NCBI GenBank assembly: GCA_014874425.1
Contig: JACWAG010000175.1
Span: 1-9,067 of the forward strand
Reading direction: 5' to 3'
Source: Syntrophaceae bacterium
GTDB taxonomy: Bacteria > Desulfobacterota > Desulfomonilia > Desulfomonilales > Desulfomonilaceae
DNA length: 9,067 nt
Part shown: positions 1-6,651 of the stretch, one piece after another
Layout of the letters: each line of letters starts with the position of its first letter
How positions within the stretch are numbered: position 1 is the first letter of the stretch
Notes under the pieces: model-generated
Seen by the model: only the letters and a program-made list of their open reading frames with translations
Databases searched by the model: none
Told to the model about the DNA's origin: nothing
Program-made: the position numbers and the translations under genes

Positions 1-313
1 ACGTCAATTAACTCGGGAACTCGGTGTCAGAACTGAACCAATCGAACTGCTGAACTCCATAAACGGAGCGCAGTTCGTCCCTATGAAGAATGCGGATCGT
101 TGTTGTGGTTTTGGCGGCGTTTTCATGGGAAAAATGCCGGAAATCTCAATGGCTCTGGCCGACGACAAAGTCGACTCCATTCTGGAAACGAAAGCGGACA
201 TTGTTACTGGCTGTGATCATGGGTGCCTGATGAACATCATGGATGCGACAAAGCGCAGGTGCGCGAGTTTTGAAGTTAAACATCTTGCGGTAGTTTTGGC
301 GGAAGCGCTATGA
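1..313 (+). CDS. lutA: LutA, L-lactate oxidation complex (Fe-S)-binding subunit, C-terminal part
   Basis: This is the last 103 or so codons of a gene running in from the left edge; the reading frame (codons from position 2) is open to the edge. The visible part is the second half of a cysteine-rich CCG domain: CCGFGGVF (about 104-127), then KMPEISMALADDK and TGCDHGCLMNI. This is the LutA/YkgE and GlcF/HdrB-type cluster-binding pattern. LutA works with LutB and LutC in the cytoplasm to oxidise L-lactate to pyruvate. Its TGA overlaps the lutB ATG (ATGA), so the two are probably translationally coupled. The ATG at 83 lies inside the conserved domain and is not the gene start. Without the N-terminal half, a related CCG-domain subunit (glycolate oxidase or heterodisulfide reductase type) could only be excluded by the neighbours, which are clearly lutB and lutC. 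Confidence 0.9.
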   Translation, partial: RQLTRELGVRTEPIELLNSINGAQFVPMKNADRCCGFGGVFMGKMPEISMALADDKVDSILETKADIVTGCDHGCLMNIMDATKRRCASFEVKHLAVVLAEAL

Positions 314-1674
314 AGAGAGGGTCCGGTCAATCAATAAACTTTAGGGATAACGCTCGCCGGGCGATTGAGAACACAACGTTGAGGCGCGCTATGCGCCACG
401 CTACCGAGTCGTTCAGACAGAAGCGGAGCGACGCAATTGTTGGGATACCGTTTGAAGAATGGCGCGAACAGGCTTCTGAATTAAGAAAGACCGTAATTGG
501 CGACATCAAGGGCTATGTAGATGAATTCGCGGTGAATGCGACAAAGCGAGGCGCCATAGTCCACAGGCTCAAAACAGCGGGAGACGCCAGGGATTTAATC
601 GGCGCCATCCTTAAAGACAACGGCGCAAAGAATATCGTAAAATCGAAATCCATGGTGACGGAAGAGATTCACCTGAACAAACACCTTGAGAGTCTGGGCC
701 TTCGAGTTATCGAGACGGACCTCGGGGAATACATCATTCAGATTGCCGGGGAAACGCCATCGCACATTATAGTCCCAGCTATTCACAAAAGTCGCGAGCA
801 AATTGGCCGGCTGTTCTGTGAAAAACTAAGTTGTGATTTTAGTGACGACCCCGCTGTCCTGACCAACACCGCCAGAGGAATTCTGAGACAGGAATTCCTG
901 ACGGCAGACGCCGCTATTTCCGGGGCAAATTGTTACATTGCCGATACCGGTAGTGTCGTGCTTTTTACCAATGAGGGAAATGGTCGAATGGTCACCACCT
1001 TACCGCCTTTGCACATAGTCGTGACATCTATTGAAAAGGCGCTTCCATCGATCGAAAACCTTCCACTGTTGATGCGGCTCTTGCCACGTTCCGCCACTGG
1101 GCAGACACTCACCAGTTATTTGTCCATTATAACTGGCGCCAGGATGCCGGGCGCAGCCACAGGAGCTAAACAGCTTCACATAGTTTTGCTCGATAATGGA
1201 AGGTCTGAAATAGCCAATGGTCCATACAGGGAGATCCTGAAATGTATCAAATGCGGGGCATGTATGAATGTTTGTCCGGTATATGGCATGATTGGAGGCC
1301 ACGCGTATGACTCCACTTATCCGGGTCCCATGGGTGTAATCCTAAGCACCCTCCTCAATGGAATTGAGAACGCGCACCCATTGCTCGACGCAACAACTCT
1401 CTGCGGGGCGTGCGCAGAAGCCTGCCCGGTTAAAGTCCCATTGTTGAAACTTCTTTACGAATTGCGCGAAATGAGAGTGGATAAAGGTTACAACAAGACT
1501 GCGGAAAGTCTTGGTATGGCCGGTTTTGGCATGGCCGCTAAAAATGCGCACATCTTCCAGGCCGGTCAGACCTCCGCGAGAGCCTTATGGCCACTAGCTG
1601 GATTTTTATCGCCTTTGACGGTGAACCGTCTTCCGAAACCCACTAATAGAACATTTAGACGGAGGTTCTCGTGA
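310..1674 (+). CDS. lutB: LutB, L-lactate oxidation complex iron-sulfur protein
   Basis: A 454-residue protein close to the usual LutB/YkgF length. It has an N-terminal LUD domain (about 60-300), with the signature ADTGSVVLFTNEGNGR near 211-226 and SIITGARMPGAATG near 272-285. A ferredoxin-like segment follows: CIKCGACMNVCP (Cys312, 315, 318, 322) and LCGACAEACP (Cys365, 368, 372). The C-terminal ~80 residues match the usual LutB tail. In the family this subunit passes electrons from lactate oxidation through its [4Fe-4S] clusters. The ATG start overlaps the lutA stop by 4 bases, and the stop overlaps the GTG of lutC in the same way, so lutABC is one transcription and translation unit. The second cysteine motif shows three cysteines rather than four, which I believe is common in LutB proteins. 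The electron acceptor cannot be read from this window. Confidence 0.95.
   Translation: MKRGSGQSINFRDNARRAIENTTLRRAMRHATESFRQKRSDAIVGIPFEEWREQASELRKTVIGDIKGYVDEFAVNATKRGAIVHRLKTAGDARDLIGAILKDNGAKNIVKSKSMVTEEIHLNKHLESLGLRVIETDLGEYIIQIAGETPSHIIVPAIHKSREQIGRLFCEKLSCDFSDDPAVLTNTARGILRQEFLTADAAISGANCYIADTGSVVLFTNEGNGRMVTTLPPLHIVVTSIEKALPSIENLPLLMRLLPRSATGQTLTSYLSIITGARMPGAATGAKQLHIVLLDNGRSEIANGPYREILKCIKCGACMNVCPVYGMIGGHAYDSTYPGPMGVILSTLLNGIENAHPLLDATTLCGACAEACPVKVPLLKLLYELREMRVDKGYNKTAESLGMAGFGMAAKNAHIFQAGQTSARALWPLAGFLSPLTVNRLPKPTNRTFRRRFS
1661..1665 (+). promoter_or_regulatory. Ribosome binding site deciding the lutC GTG start
   Basis: GGAGG lies 5 bases before the GTG at 1671, inside the last codons of lutB. 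It is a near-perfect Shine-Dalgarno sequence and supports the GTG as the true start. Later in-frame ATGs (for example at 1701) have no comparable site and would further shorten an already short LutC. Confidence 0.75.
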
Positions 1675-2168
1675 AAAACGAAGAAGTGGTGCGCATTTTC
1701 ATGGAGAATTCGGCTAAGGTCGCTGCCAGGCCGATTCGCGTCAACGGGATTATTCATATGAATGAAGTGTTAGGCGAGATCTTAGCCAATGAGTCCGCTA
1801 TATATTGTCCAGGAATTTCTGAACTTGAAAAGGCGGCTACTATTGACACCGAGCGTCGTGTCGACGCGTATACAGATGCGACCGTCGCAGTTGAAGAAAG
1901 TGTCGCAGGGATAGCCGAAACAGGCAGCGTAGTGGTTACAAGCGCAAATGGTAGAGCCGTTCAGGCAAGTCTGCTACCTGCCCATCATGTCGCAATCTTA
2001 TCGGCTGATAACATTTTCATGTCTCTCGACGAATTTTTCGCCGGTCTAGGAAAAACTCCCCCTACCAACATCACACTGATAACAGGGCCAAGCCGAACAG
2101 CCGACATTGAATTGACATTAACAATTGGCGTGCATGGGCCAGAGAAGGTTTCAATACTCGTTGTTTAG
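1671..2168 (+). CDS. lutC: LutC, LUD-domain subunit of the L-lactate oxidation complex
   Basis: A 165-residue LUD-domain protein. Family-typical segments are AGIAETGSVVVTS (about 79-91), the LLPAHHVAIL strand (101-110), and the C-terminal GPSRTADIELTLTIGVHGP (139-157). LutC/YkgG is required with LutA and LutB for L-lactate oxidation; its exact biochemical role in the complex is less clear than that of LutB. The GTG start has a GGAGG site and a 4-base overlap with lutB. The protein is shorter than the B. subtilis and E. coli proteins (roughly 230-240 residues by memory), and the missing part is N-terminal. The conserved core is intact, so I read it as a compact functional form and not a pseudogene. 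It is the last gene of the lut operon: the next gene begins 167 bp later after an AT-rich spacer. Confidence 0.92.
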   Translation: MKNEEVVRIFMENSAKVAARPIRVNGIIHMNEVLGEILANESAIYCPGISELEKAATIDTERRVDAYTDATVAVEESVAGIAETGSVVVTSANGRAVQASLLPAHHVAILSADNIFMSLDEFFAGLGKTPPTNITLITGPSRTADIELTLTIGVHGPEKVSILVV

Positions 2169-2197
2169 CGACGTGAATTTTTGGGTTGATTTTTTTT
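2159..2197 (+). terminator. Weak candidate terminator after lutC
   Basis: A short stem of 5 pairs (2159-2163 with 2169-2173, one G-U) spans the lutC stop codon. It is followed by T-rich sequence including ATTTTT at about 2177 and a run of eight T at 2190-2197. The stem is much weaker than the hairpin after larA, so read-through into the downstream cassette is possible. Confidence 0.25.
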
Positions 2198-2335
2198 AGT
2201 ATTTCTAATAAATAATAAATAAAGATACTCAATAAATTAATTGGGGACTTTTTGCCGCGCTATGTTTTAGAAATACTGGCGCTTTACGACAACTATTTTC
2301 TTCCGCCCAAATTTTGAAAAGTAAGGCAGTTTACT
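2169..2335 (+). promoter_or_regulatory. AT-rich spacer, probable promoter region of the sugar cassette
   Basis: This 167-bp stretch has no gene and is strikingly AT-rich in its first 75 bases compared with both flanks. TTGATT (2186-2191) with TAAATA 17 bases later (2209-2214) is a weak sigma-70-like pair. No single promoter stands out. TAAGG at 2322-2326 is the likely ribosome binding site for the gene starting at 2336. Confidence 0.35.
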
Positions 2336-3124
2336 ATGCGGGGGATATCTATTGTGATCCCGGCTTACAATAGTTCCAGGACCCTGAGCATCCTGACCGA
2401 ACGGATCTTTGATACCATGGATACCATGGGCTACGATCTTGAATTGGTCCTGGTCAACGATGGAAGCGTTGACGAGACATGGGAGGTCATACGCGAGCTT
2501 GCTTCAACAAATGACAGAATCATTGGTCTCAACCTCTCAAGAAATTTTGGTCAACACAACGCTTTGCTATGCGGGATACGTTTCGCAAGATTCGACACAT
2601 GTGTCACATTGGATGACGACCTGCAGCACCCACCGGAGGAACTGCCCAAACTCCTGGGAAAACTGGATGAAGGGTACGATGTCGTTTACGGCGTGCCTGT
2701 CGCTTCACAACATGGACGGGCTCGAATTTTAGGTTCAGTTTTCCTCAAATGGGTTGGCATGGTCCTTTTCAGGATCCAAAGAGGTACAATTCTCTCGGCG
2801 TTCAGGGCCTTTAGAAAAGATGTAATTGGTGGCTTCCACGACTTGCAAGGCCAGTCTGTGTCGATCGATGCGATACTCAGTTGGAACACCAATAACTTTG
2901 CTCACATTAGAGTGCGACATGACAGGCGTCATTATGGAAAATCTAATTACAACGTAAGGAAATTACTTACTCTTTCTACAACCATATTACTCAGGTTCAA
3001 CTATAGTAGATCCACCAACAAGTCGGGACGGCCTCCGTACATTGTCCGTGAAATCGCTGTAAAGAAACCACCAGATATCCGACCAAGGGGGGAACTGAAT
3101 GAAACCCGATCCGGCCGACGGTAA
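2336..3124 (+). CDS. Family 2 glycosyltransferase, DPM1/GtrB-like, without the usual membrane anchor
   Basis: A 262-residue GT-A fold glycosyltransferase. Seen: the N-terminal nucleotide-binding strand SIVIPAYN (5-12), VNDGSVDET (40-48), the metal and diphosphate-binding DDDLQHPPEEL (93-103), the acceptor-side segment SAFRAFRKDV (154-163), and HYGKSNYNVRKL (199-210). This pattern is typical of dolichol/undecaprenyl-phosphate hexosyltransferases (DPM1, GtrB, ArnC). Those usually continue after the GKSxY segment into two membrane helices. Here the protein ends in about 40 polar, basic residues, so it looks soluble or peripherally attached, or was truncated by an old rearrangement. Its stop lies 26 bases inside the next gene, a GNAT protein, and a WecE-like aminotransferase follows. 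That suggests it transfers an acylamino-dideoxyhexose to a glycan or lipid carrier. Donor and acceptor are not determined by the sequence. Confidence 0.85.
   Translation: MRGISIVIPAYNSSRTLSILTERIFDTMDTMGYDLELVLVNDGSVDETWEVIRELASTNDRIIGLNLSRNFGQHNALLCGIRFARFDTCVTLDDDLQHPPEELPKLLGKLDEGYDVVYGVPVASQHGRARILGSVFLKWVGMVLFRIQRGTILSAFRAFRKDVIGGFHDLQGQSVSIDAILSWNTNNFAHIRVRHDRRHYGKSNYNVRKLLTLSTTILLRFNYSRSTNKSGRPPYIVREIAVKKPPDIRPRGELNETRSGRR
2411..2428 (+). repeat. Tandem 9-bp duplication inside the glycosyltransferase gene
   Basis: GATACCATG occurs twice back to back (2411-2419 and 2420-2428). It is in frame and repeats residues Asp-Thr-Met (26-28 and 29-31) in the helix after the first beta strand. 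The reading frame is unaffected. It looks like a small slippage duplication. Confidence 0.85.
3085..3092 (+). promoter_or_regulatory. Ribosome binding site of the GNAT gene, G-run type
   Basis: AAGGGGGG ends 6 bases before the ATG at 3099. The six-G run pairs with the anti-Shine-Dalgarno CCUCC using one G-U pair. Its place inside the end of the glycosyltransferase gene supports the ATG at 3099 as start and the 26-base overlap of the two genes. Confidence 0.65.
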
Positions 3125-3983
3125 GCAAGGTATAACAGCCTTATTTTCTCCAACAGAATCCAATCGGTTCAATAAGAGGGTCGTACGCTTCACGATCACT
3201 AGTTCAGGCATCGGCCGACTAAAGAAACTGATTGAGTTACATTACCCTGATCTCGCTATTGTCCGGTTCCCATCTCACAGGGTTGATCTTGTTAACGCCC
3301 TTTACAGGTCATTTCCTGAAGTTATTTTCGGAGATTGTCTTGTTGAATACAGGATTGATCTGGAACAAATATCTGTTCCTCGAAATCAGGAGCGTTTTGA
3401 TCTTGGCGTGCTCGAGGCTGAAGAAACGCACATTGACGCCCTAGACCACATCGTCATGTACTCTTTTTCCGATTACAAGAATCATTACAGTCGTAATCCT
3501 CGCCTCAAGGGATTCGATTTGATCCCCGCCTACCAGGAGTGGGTAAGATCGAGCGTCACATCCCCGGACAAAACATGCCACCTGTTTTTTTATGACGAAA
3601 TTCTATGCGGGTTCTTCGCCGCCGAGAAAGCCGGAACTGTTTACAGGGGACTGCTTTCGGGTGTCATCCCGGAATATAGGCGTAATGGGGTGTTTAGAGG
3701 AATAATACACACTGTAAAAACCATCTTCCAGATGGATGGGGCTACTGAAATTGTCACTAACGTACTGCTGGAAAATGGACCAGTCCACAAAGTCTTGCTG
3801 TATGAAGGTTTCGTTATCAGCAATTCGTTCTTAACTATGCACTTGAATTTACGGACATCCCACACGTTACCTCCATCACGTCGATGGGGGAAAATGTTTA
3901 AGTCAATCACATCCACGCCGAGACGTCCGCGTCCGCGTTCACGATTTACAGACTTACCAGTTAACACGACAAGGGCCGTGTGA
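3099..3983 (+). CDS. GNAT-family acyltransferase, WecD/RffC-like
   Basis: A 294-residue protein in two parts. Residues ~28-90 form a small domain ending CLVEYRIDLEQ, resembling the N-terminal part of WecD/RffC-type proteins. Residues ~103-252 form a GNAT fold. The segment YSFSDYKNHYSRNPRLKGF followed by YQEWVRSS (121-152) recalls the WecD substrate region. GVIPEYRRNGVFRGII (188-203) is the acetyl-CoA pyrophosphate loop; the usual Q/RxxGxG/A appears as RRNGVF, so the last small residue is replaced by Phe. About 40 basic, proline-containing residues (255-294) follow the fold. WecD acetylates the 4-amino group of dTDP-4-amino-4,6-dideoxygalactose made by WecE, and a WecE-like gene lies directly downstream. 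I infer an N-acylation step on the same sugar; the acyl group is unknown. Confidence 0.75.
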   Translation: MKPDPADGKQGITALFSPTESNRFNKRVVRFTITSSGIGRLKKLIELHYPDLAIVRFPSHRVDLVNALYRSFPEVIFGDCLVEYRIDLEQISVPRNQERFDLGVLEAEETHIDALDHIVMYSFSDYKNHYSRNPRLKGFDLIPAYQEWVRSSVTSPDKTCHLFFYDEILCGFFAAEKAGTVYRGLLSGVIPEYRRNGVFRGIIHTVKTIFQMDGATEIVTNVLLENGPVHKVLLYEGFVISNSFLTMHLNLRTSHTLPPSRRWGKMFKSITSTPRRPRPRSRFTDLPVNTTRAV

Positions 3984-3990
3984 AGTTATT

Positions 3991-3997
3991 GGGGGGG
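3991..3997 (+). promoter_or_regulatory. G-run ribosome binding site favouring ATG 4001 for the aminotransferase
   Basis: Seven consecutive G end 3 bases before the ATG at 4001; using the first five G gives a spacing of 5. An in-frame GTG at 3980 overlaps the upstream stop (GTGA) and has only AAGGG (3971-3975) at short spacing. I prefer 4001 because of the codon, the G-run, and the shorter extension before the conserved PFNKP motif. The 3980 start remains possible. Confidence 0.5.
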
Positions 3998-4000
3998 CAA

Positions 4001-5167
4001 ATGATTGATGGCGCAAGGTTTAGGGTTCCTTTCAACAAACCCTTCATAGCGGGCAATGAGCTTCGTTACATTAAACAGGCCGTTATCACGAACGGCCACA
4101 CTTCCGGCGGCGGCGCGTTCACACAGAAATGTCAGGAGTGGCTGGCAAATAATTTGCGCTCCGGAGCCGCATTCCTGACACATTCATGTACAGCGGCATT
4201 GGAAATGTCGGCTATTCTGTGTGATTTGCAGTCCGGAGATGAAATTATAATGCCGTCGTTTACCTTCGTGTCCACGGCCAACGCTTTCGCTCTTAGAGGC
4301 GCCCGGCCGGTTTTTGTAGACATACGCCCAGACACCCTGAACATTGATGAAACCCTAATCCTTCCCGCCATATCTCCCAGGACCAAGGCTATAGTCCCGG
4401 TCCATTATGGAGGAGTCGCATGCGCAATGGATGAAATACTTCGTATTGCCATGGACTTTGGATTAGTCGTGATTGAAGACGCCGCTCAAGCGTTGCTTTC
4501 AACGTATAAGGGAAAATTCCTCGGCGCTCTTGGCCACATTGGCTGCCTAAGTTTCCATGAGACCAAAAATGTTATCAGCGGAGAAGGCGGGGCCCTTCTG
4601 GTCAATAAAGACCTCGGACCAGAACTTGTAGACAGAGCGGAAATTGTTTGGGAAAAGGGGACGAACAGGAAGGCCTTTTTTCAAGGTCATGCTGACAAAT
4701 ATACATGGGTTCAGCTTGGATCTTCTTTTCTGCCTAGTGAAATCGCTGCGGCGTTTTTACTGGCCCAATTTGAGTATGCGCATCAAATTGTCGACAAGCG
4801 CCGAAGTTTAGTCTCTTTGTACAGAGACTTGCTGAAACCTTTGGAGGATTCCGGTTTTATCCAATTGCCTCAAACTCCAAGGCCTGATTCAGATTCAAAC
4901 GGCCATCTCTTCTACATTTTGACTTCTAACACCGACGAACGAGGCAAGTTGATTGATTTCCTGGCGCGACAAGGCGTCATGGCCGTTTTCCATTATGTGC
5001 CGTTGCATTCATCACCAGCGGGTAAAAAATTCGGACGTATGTCTGATCGTCTGCCGGTAACTGATGACATAAGCTCCCGGTTGTTGCGACTACCACTGTA
5101 CTTTGAAATGGAGCCGGACGATGTGGTAATTGTGTCAGAAGCCGTTCATCAATTTTACCTCAGATGA
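4001..5167 (+). CDS. wecE: WecE/RffA-like dTDP-4-oxo-6-deoxyhexose aminotransferase
   Basis: A 388-residue PLP enzyme of the DegT/DnrJ/EryC1 family. Motifs in order: VPFNKPFIAGNELRYI near the start, LTHSCTAALEMSA, GDEIIMPSFTFVSTANAF, VFVDIRPDTLNIDETL, VPVHYGGVACAMD, IEDAAQ (Asp160, expected to contact the PLP ring nitrogen), SFHETKN (Lys189, codon 4565-4567, the PLP Schiff-base lysine), REKGTNR-like WEKGTNRKAFF, and MAVFHYVPLHSSPAG near the end. As I recall E. coli WecE, it matches throughout. WecE converts dTDP-4-oxo-6-deoxyglucose with glutamate to dTDP-4-amino-4,6-dideoxygalactose, the precursor of Fuc4NAc in glycans. The preceding gene is a WecD-like acyltransferase, the usual next step, and a glycosyltransferase heads the cassette. 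RmlA and RmlB, needed for the substrate, are not in the window. A GTG at 3980 could add seven residues. Confidence 0.9.
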   Translation: MIDGARFRVPFNKPFIAGNELRYIKQAVITNGHTSGGGAFTQKCQEWLANNLRSGAAFLTHSCTAALEMSAILCDLQSGDEIIMPSFTFVSTANAFALRGARPVFVDIRPDTLNIDETLILPAISPRTKAIVPVHYGGVACAMDEILRIAMDFGLVVIEDAAQALLSTYKGKFLGALGHIGCLSFHETKNVISGEGGALLVNKDLGPELVDRAEIVWEKGTNRKAFFQGHADKYTWVQLGSSFLPSEIAAAFLLAQFEYAHQIVDKRRSLVSLYRDLLKPLEDSGFIQLPQTPRPDSDSNGHLFYILTSNTDERGKLIDFLARQGVMAVFHYVPLHSSPAGKKFGRMSDRLPVTDDISSRLLRLPLYFEMEPDDVVIVSEAVHQFYLR

Positions 5168-5220
5168 AGAGCGTGAATCAGTTGACGTGTTTCTTGATAC
5201 GCTTTAAGCTCAGGAAGTTT

Positions 5221-5248
5221 TTGAAGCGGATACAAAGTCTGTTAGAAT
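5221..5248 (+). promoter_or_regulatory. Candidate sigma-70 promoter of larA
   Basis: TTGAAG (5221-5226) and TAGAAT (5243-5248) are spaced 16 bases apart, matching 4 and 5 of 6 consensus positions. Transcription would start near 5255, giving a leader of about 65 bases. This implies that larA can be expressed separately from the sugar cassette that ends at 5167. Confidence 0.5.
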
Positions 5249-5253
5249 AGTCG

Positions 5254-5270
5254 ACGACCCTATTTGTCGT
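5254..5270. other. Small dyad just downstream of the larA promoter
   Basis: ACGAC (5254-5258) and GTCGT (5266-5270) are perfect inverted repeats separated by 7 bases. They sit at the predicted transcription start of larA. The dyad could be an operator half-site pair or a small leader hairpin. The 5-bp arms make chance a real possibility. Confidence 0.25.
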
Positions 5271-5321
5271 GAAAACAGCTGTGGACGCTCATAAGCGGCA
5301 CAATCCGGTTCGTGAGGCGCC

Positions 5322-6647
5322 ATGACGCAATCAGTTCACATACCTTGGGGCAAAGGTTCTCTGAACATTGACCTTCCTACAAAATGGAGAATCCTGGGAG
5401 AGCTAAAACCGAAGGACTTGTCGGGCGCTATTGATCCAATGGAAGCCTGCGCTCGCGGGATTATGTCGCCGATAGGCGCTGAGCGTCTGGCGTCAAGGGA
5501 CCTTTCCGGAAAGAAGGTTTTGGTTGTCGTCGACGACCACTCCAGACCAACTCCCGTCGCCGGTTTCCTGCCCGCCGTCCTCAATGAGCTGTCGGCCGCG
5601 GGGGTGTCCAAAGAATCTGTGGAATTCCTTATAGCTACTGGCGTTCATCGCGAGAGTAGACCGGATGAAGTGGCGGCTAAGCTGGGCAGCGAGATAATGG
5701 TCAGCTACAAATGGACCTGTCACAACAGCTATGAATCCTCAAGCATTGCATATCTTGGGACTACTTCAAGAGGAACAAATGTATTTCTTAACAGTAGATT
5801 GCTGGACGCTGACCTTATTGTGTGTGTTGGGGCTATTGAACCTCACCTGCTACTGGGCTTTGGCGGTGGCTTGAAGATGATCATTCCTGGTTGCGCCGGC
5901 GCTGAGACAATCGGGCGAAATCACCTTCAAGGAGTGGATCCCGAACATTTCAACTACGTCGGAACACATGGCGAAAATTCGCCTATGCGACAGGATCTCG
6001 AAGAAGGGGCGCTTCTCCTGCCCAGGGAAATATTCATAGTGAACGCGGCAATGAATGAACAAGCGAGGCCTATAAAGTTTTTCTGCGGCGCCCCAATCAC
6101 GGCTCAAAGAGAAGGAGAGCGTTTTGTTGAGGATACCGTTAGACTGGAAGTCCCTGAACAGGCTGACGTGGTGATAACCAACTCCTTTCCGATGGACGCT
6201 GACCTGCGTCAGTCTGTAAAATGTATTGGGAATACCTTGTATGCGTCAAAACCCGGTGGGATAATGATGGGGTTCGCTCGATCATTGAATGGTTTGGGAG
6301 AAATGCCTCTAGCGAAGAAGACACTCCCCTACCCTGTTATGCGTACTATTCTCAAAGTAATCGGCAAGAAGAGAGTGCTTCCATTGGTGGAAAAAGTCAA
6401 AAAAGATGAACCTGTTGAAGAAGTTTTTATAGGCCATTTCGCTCTTCAGATGCTTAGAAGGAATCACATCTCAATTTTCAGTGATAGCCATCTACTCCCC
6501 CCCGATGTTGGCGCCAGGATGGGTATTGCCCGCAGTTTTACTGACATCCCGTCCATAATCAAATGGGCTAAATCGAAAGCCCCCAGTTCAGCCTCTGTTT
6601 GGGTATTTCCCTATGGTGGAGCGACCTATGCGGCTTTTGAATCTTGA
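5322..6647 (+). CDS. larA: LarA-family nickel-dependent lactate (2-hydroxyacid) racemase
   Basis: A 441-residue LarA-family protein. Known catalytic and cofactor positions of the Lactobacillus plantarum enzyme are conserved with nearly the same numbering. DDHSRP gives Asp72 and Arg75, TGVHR gives His109, and EPHLLLGF gives His175. GGGLK gives Lys185, expected to carry the pincer cofactor by a thioamide link, and His201 lies 16 residues later. Such enzymes interconvert D- and L-2-hydroxyacids by hydride transfer on a nickel-pincer nucleotide; the cofactor needs LarB, LarC and LarE, which are not in this window. Related enzymes act on malate, phenyllactate, 2-hydroxyglutarate or gluconate, so the substrate is not proved. 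The lutABC operon 3.2 kb upstream makes lactate the best guess. The ATG has GAGG at 5314-5317, 4 bases upstream. The gene has its own candidate promoter and ends before a strong terminator. Confidence 0.9.
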   Translation: MTQSVHIPWGKGSLNIDLPTKWRILGELKPKDLSGAIDPMEACARGIMSPIGAERLASRDLSGKKVLVVVDDHSRPTPVAGFLPAVLNELSAAGVSKESVEFLIATGVHRESRPDEVAAKLGSEIMVSYKWTCHNSYESSSIAYLGTTSRGTNVFLNSRLLDADLIVCVGAIEPHLLLGFGGGLKMIIPGCAGAETIGRNHLQGVDPEHFNYVGTHGENSPMRQDLEEGALLLPREIFIVNAAMNEQARPIKFFCGAPITAQREGERFVEDTVRLEVPEQADVVITNSFPMDADLRQSVKCIGNTLYASKPGGIMMGFARSLNGLGEMPLAKKTLPYPVMRTILKVIGKKRVLPLVEKVKKDEPVEEVFIGHFALQMLRRNHISIFSDSHLLPPDVGARMGIARSFTDIPSIIKWAKSKAPSSASVWVFPYGGATYAAFES

Positions 6648-6651
6648 ACCA

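Noticed and set aside
83..313. A small 76-residue protein starting at ATG 83
   Set aside because: The frame is open upstream to the window edge and the CCG motif begins only a few residues after this ATG, so it is the end of lutA.
1394..1429. Missing cysteine in the second iron-sulfur motif of LutB as a sign of inactivation
   Set aside because: The motif LCGACAEACP with three cysteines matches what I recall for E. coli YkgF and other LutB proteins, so it is probably normal.
2409..2732. A 107-codon second frame inside the glycosyltransferase gene
   Set aside because: It overlaps conserved GT2 motifs in the other frame and shows no domain or ribosome binding site of its own.
2990..3124. A frameshift hiding membrane helices of the glycosyltransferase
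   Set aside because: Neither other forward frame after 2996 encodes a hydrophobic stretch; both meet stops early or read polar residues.
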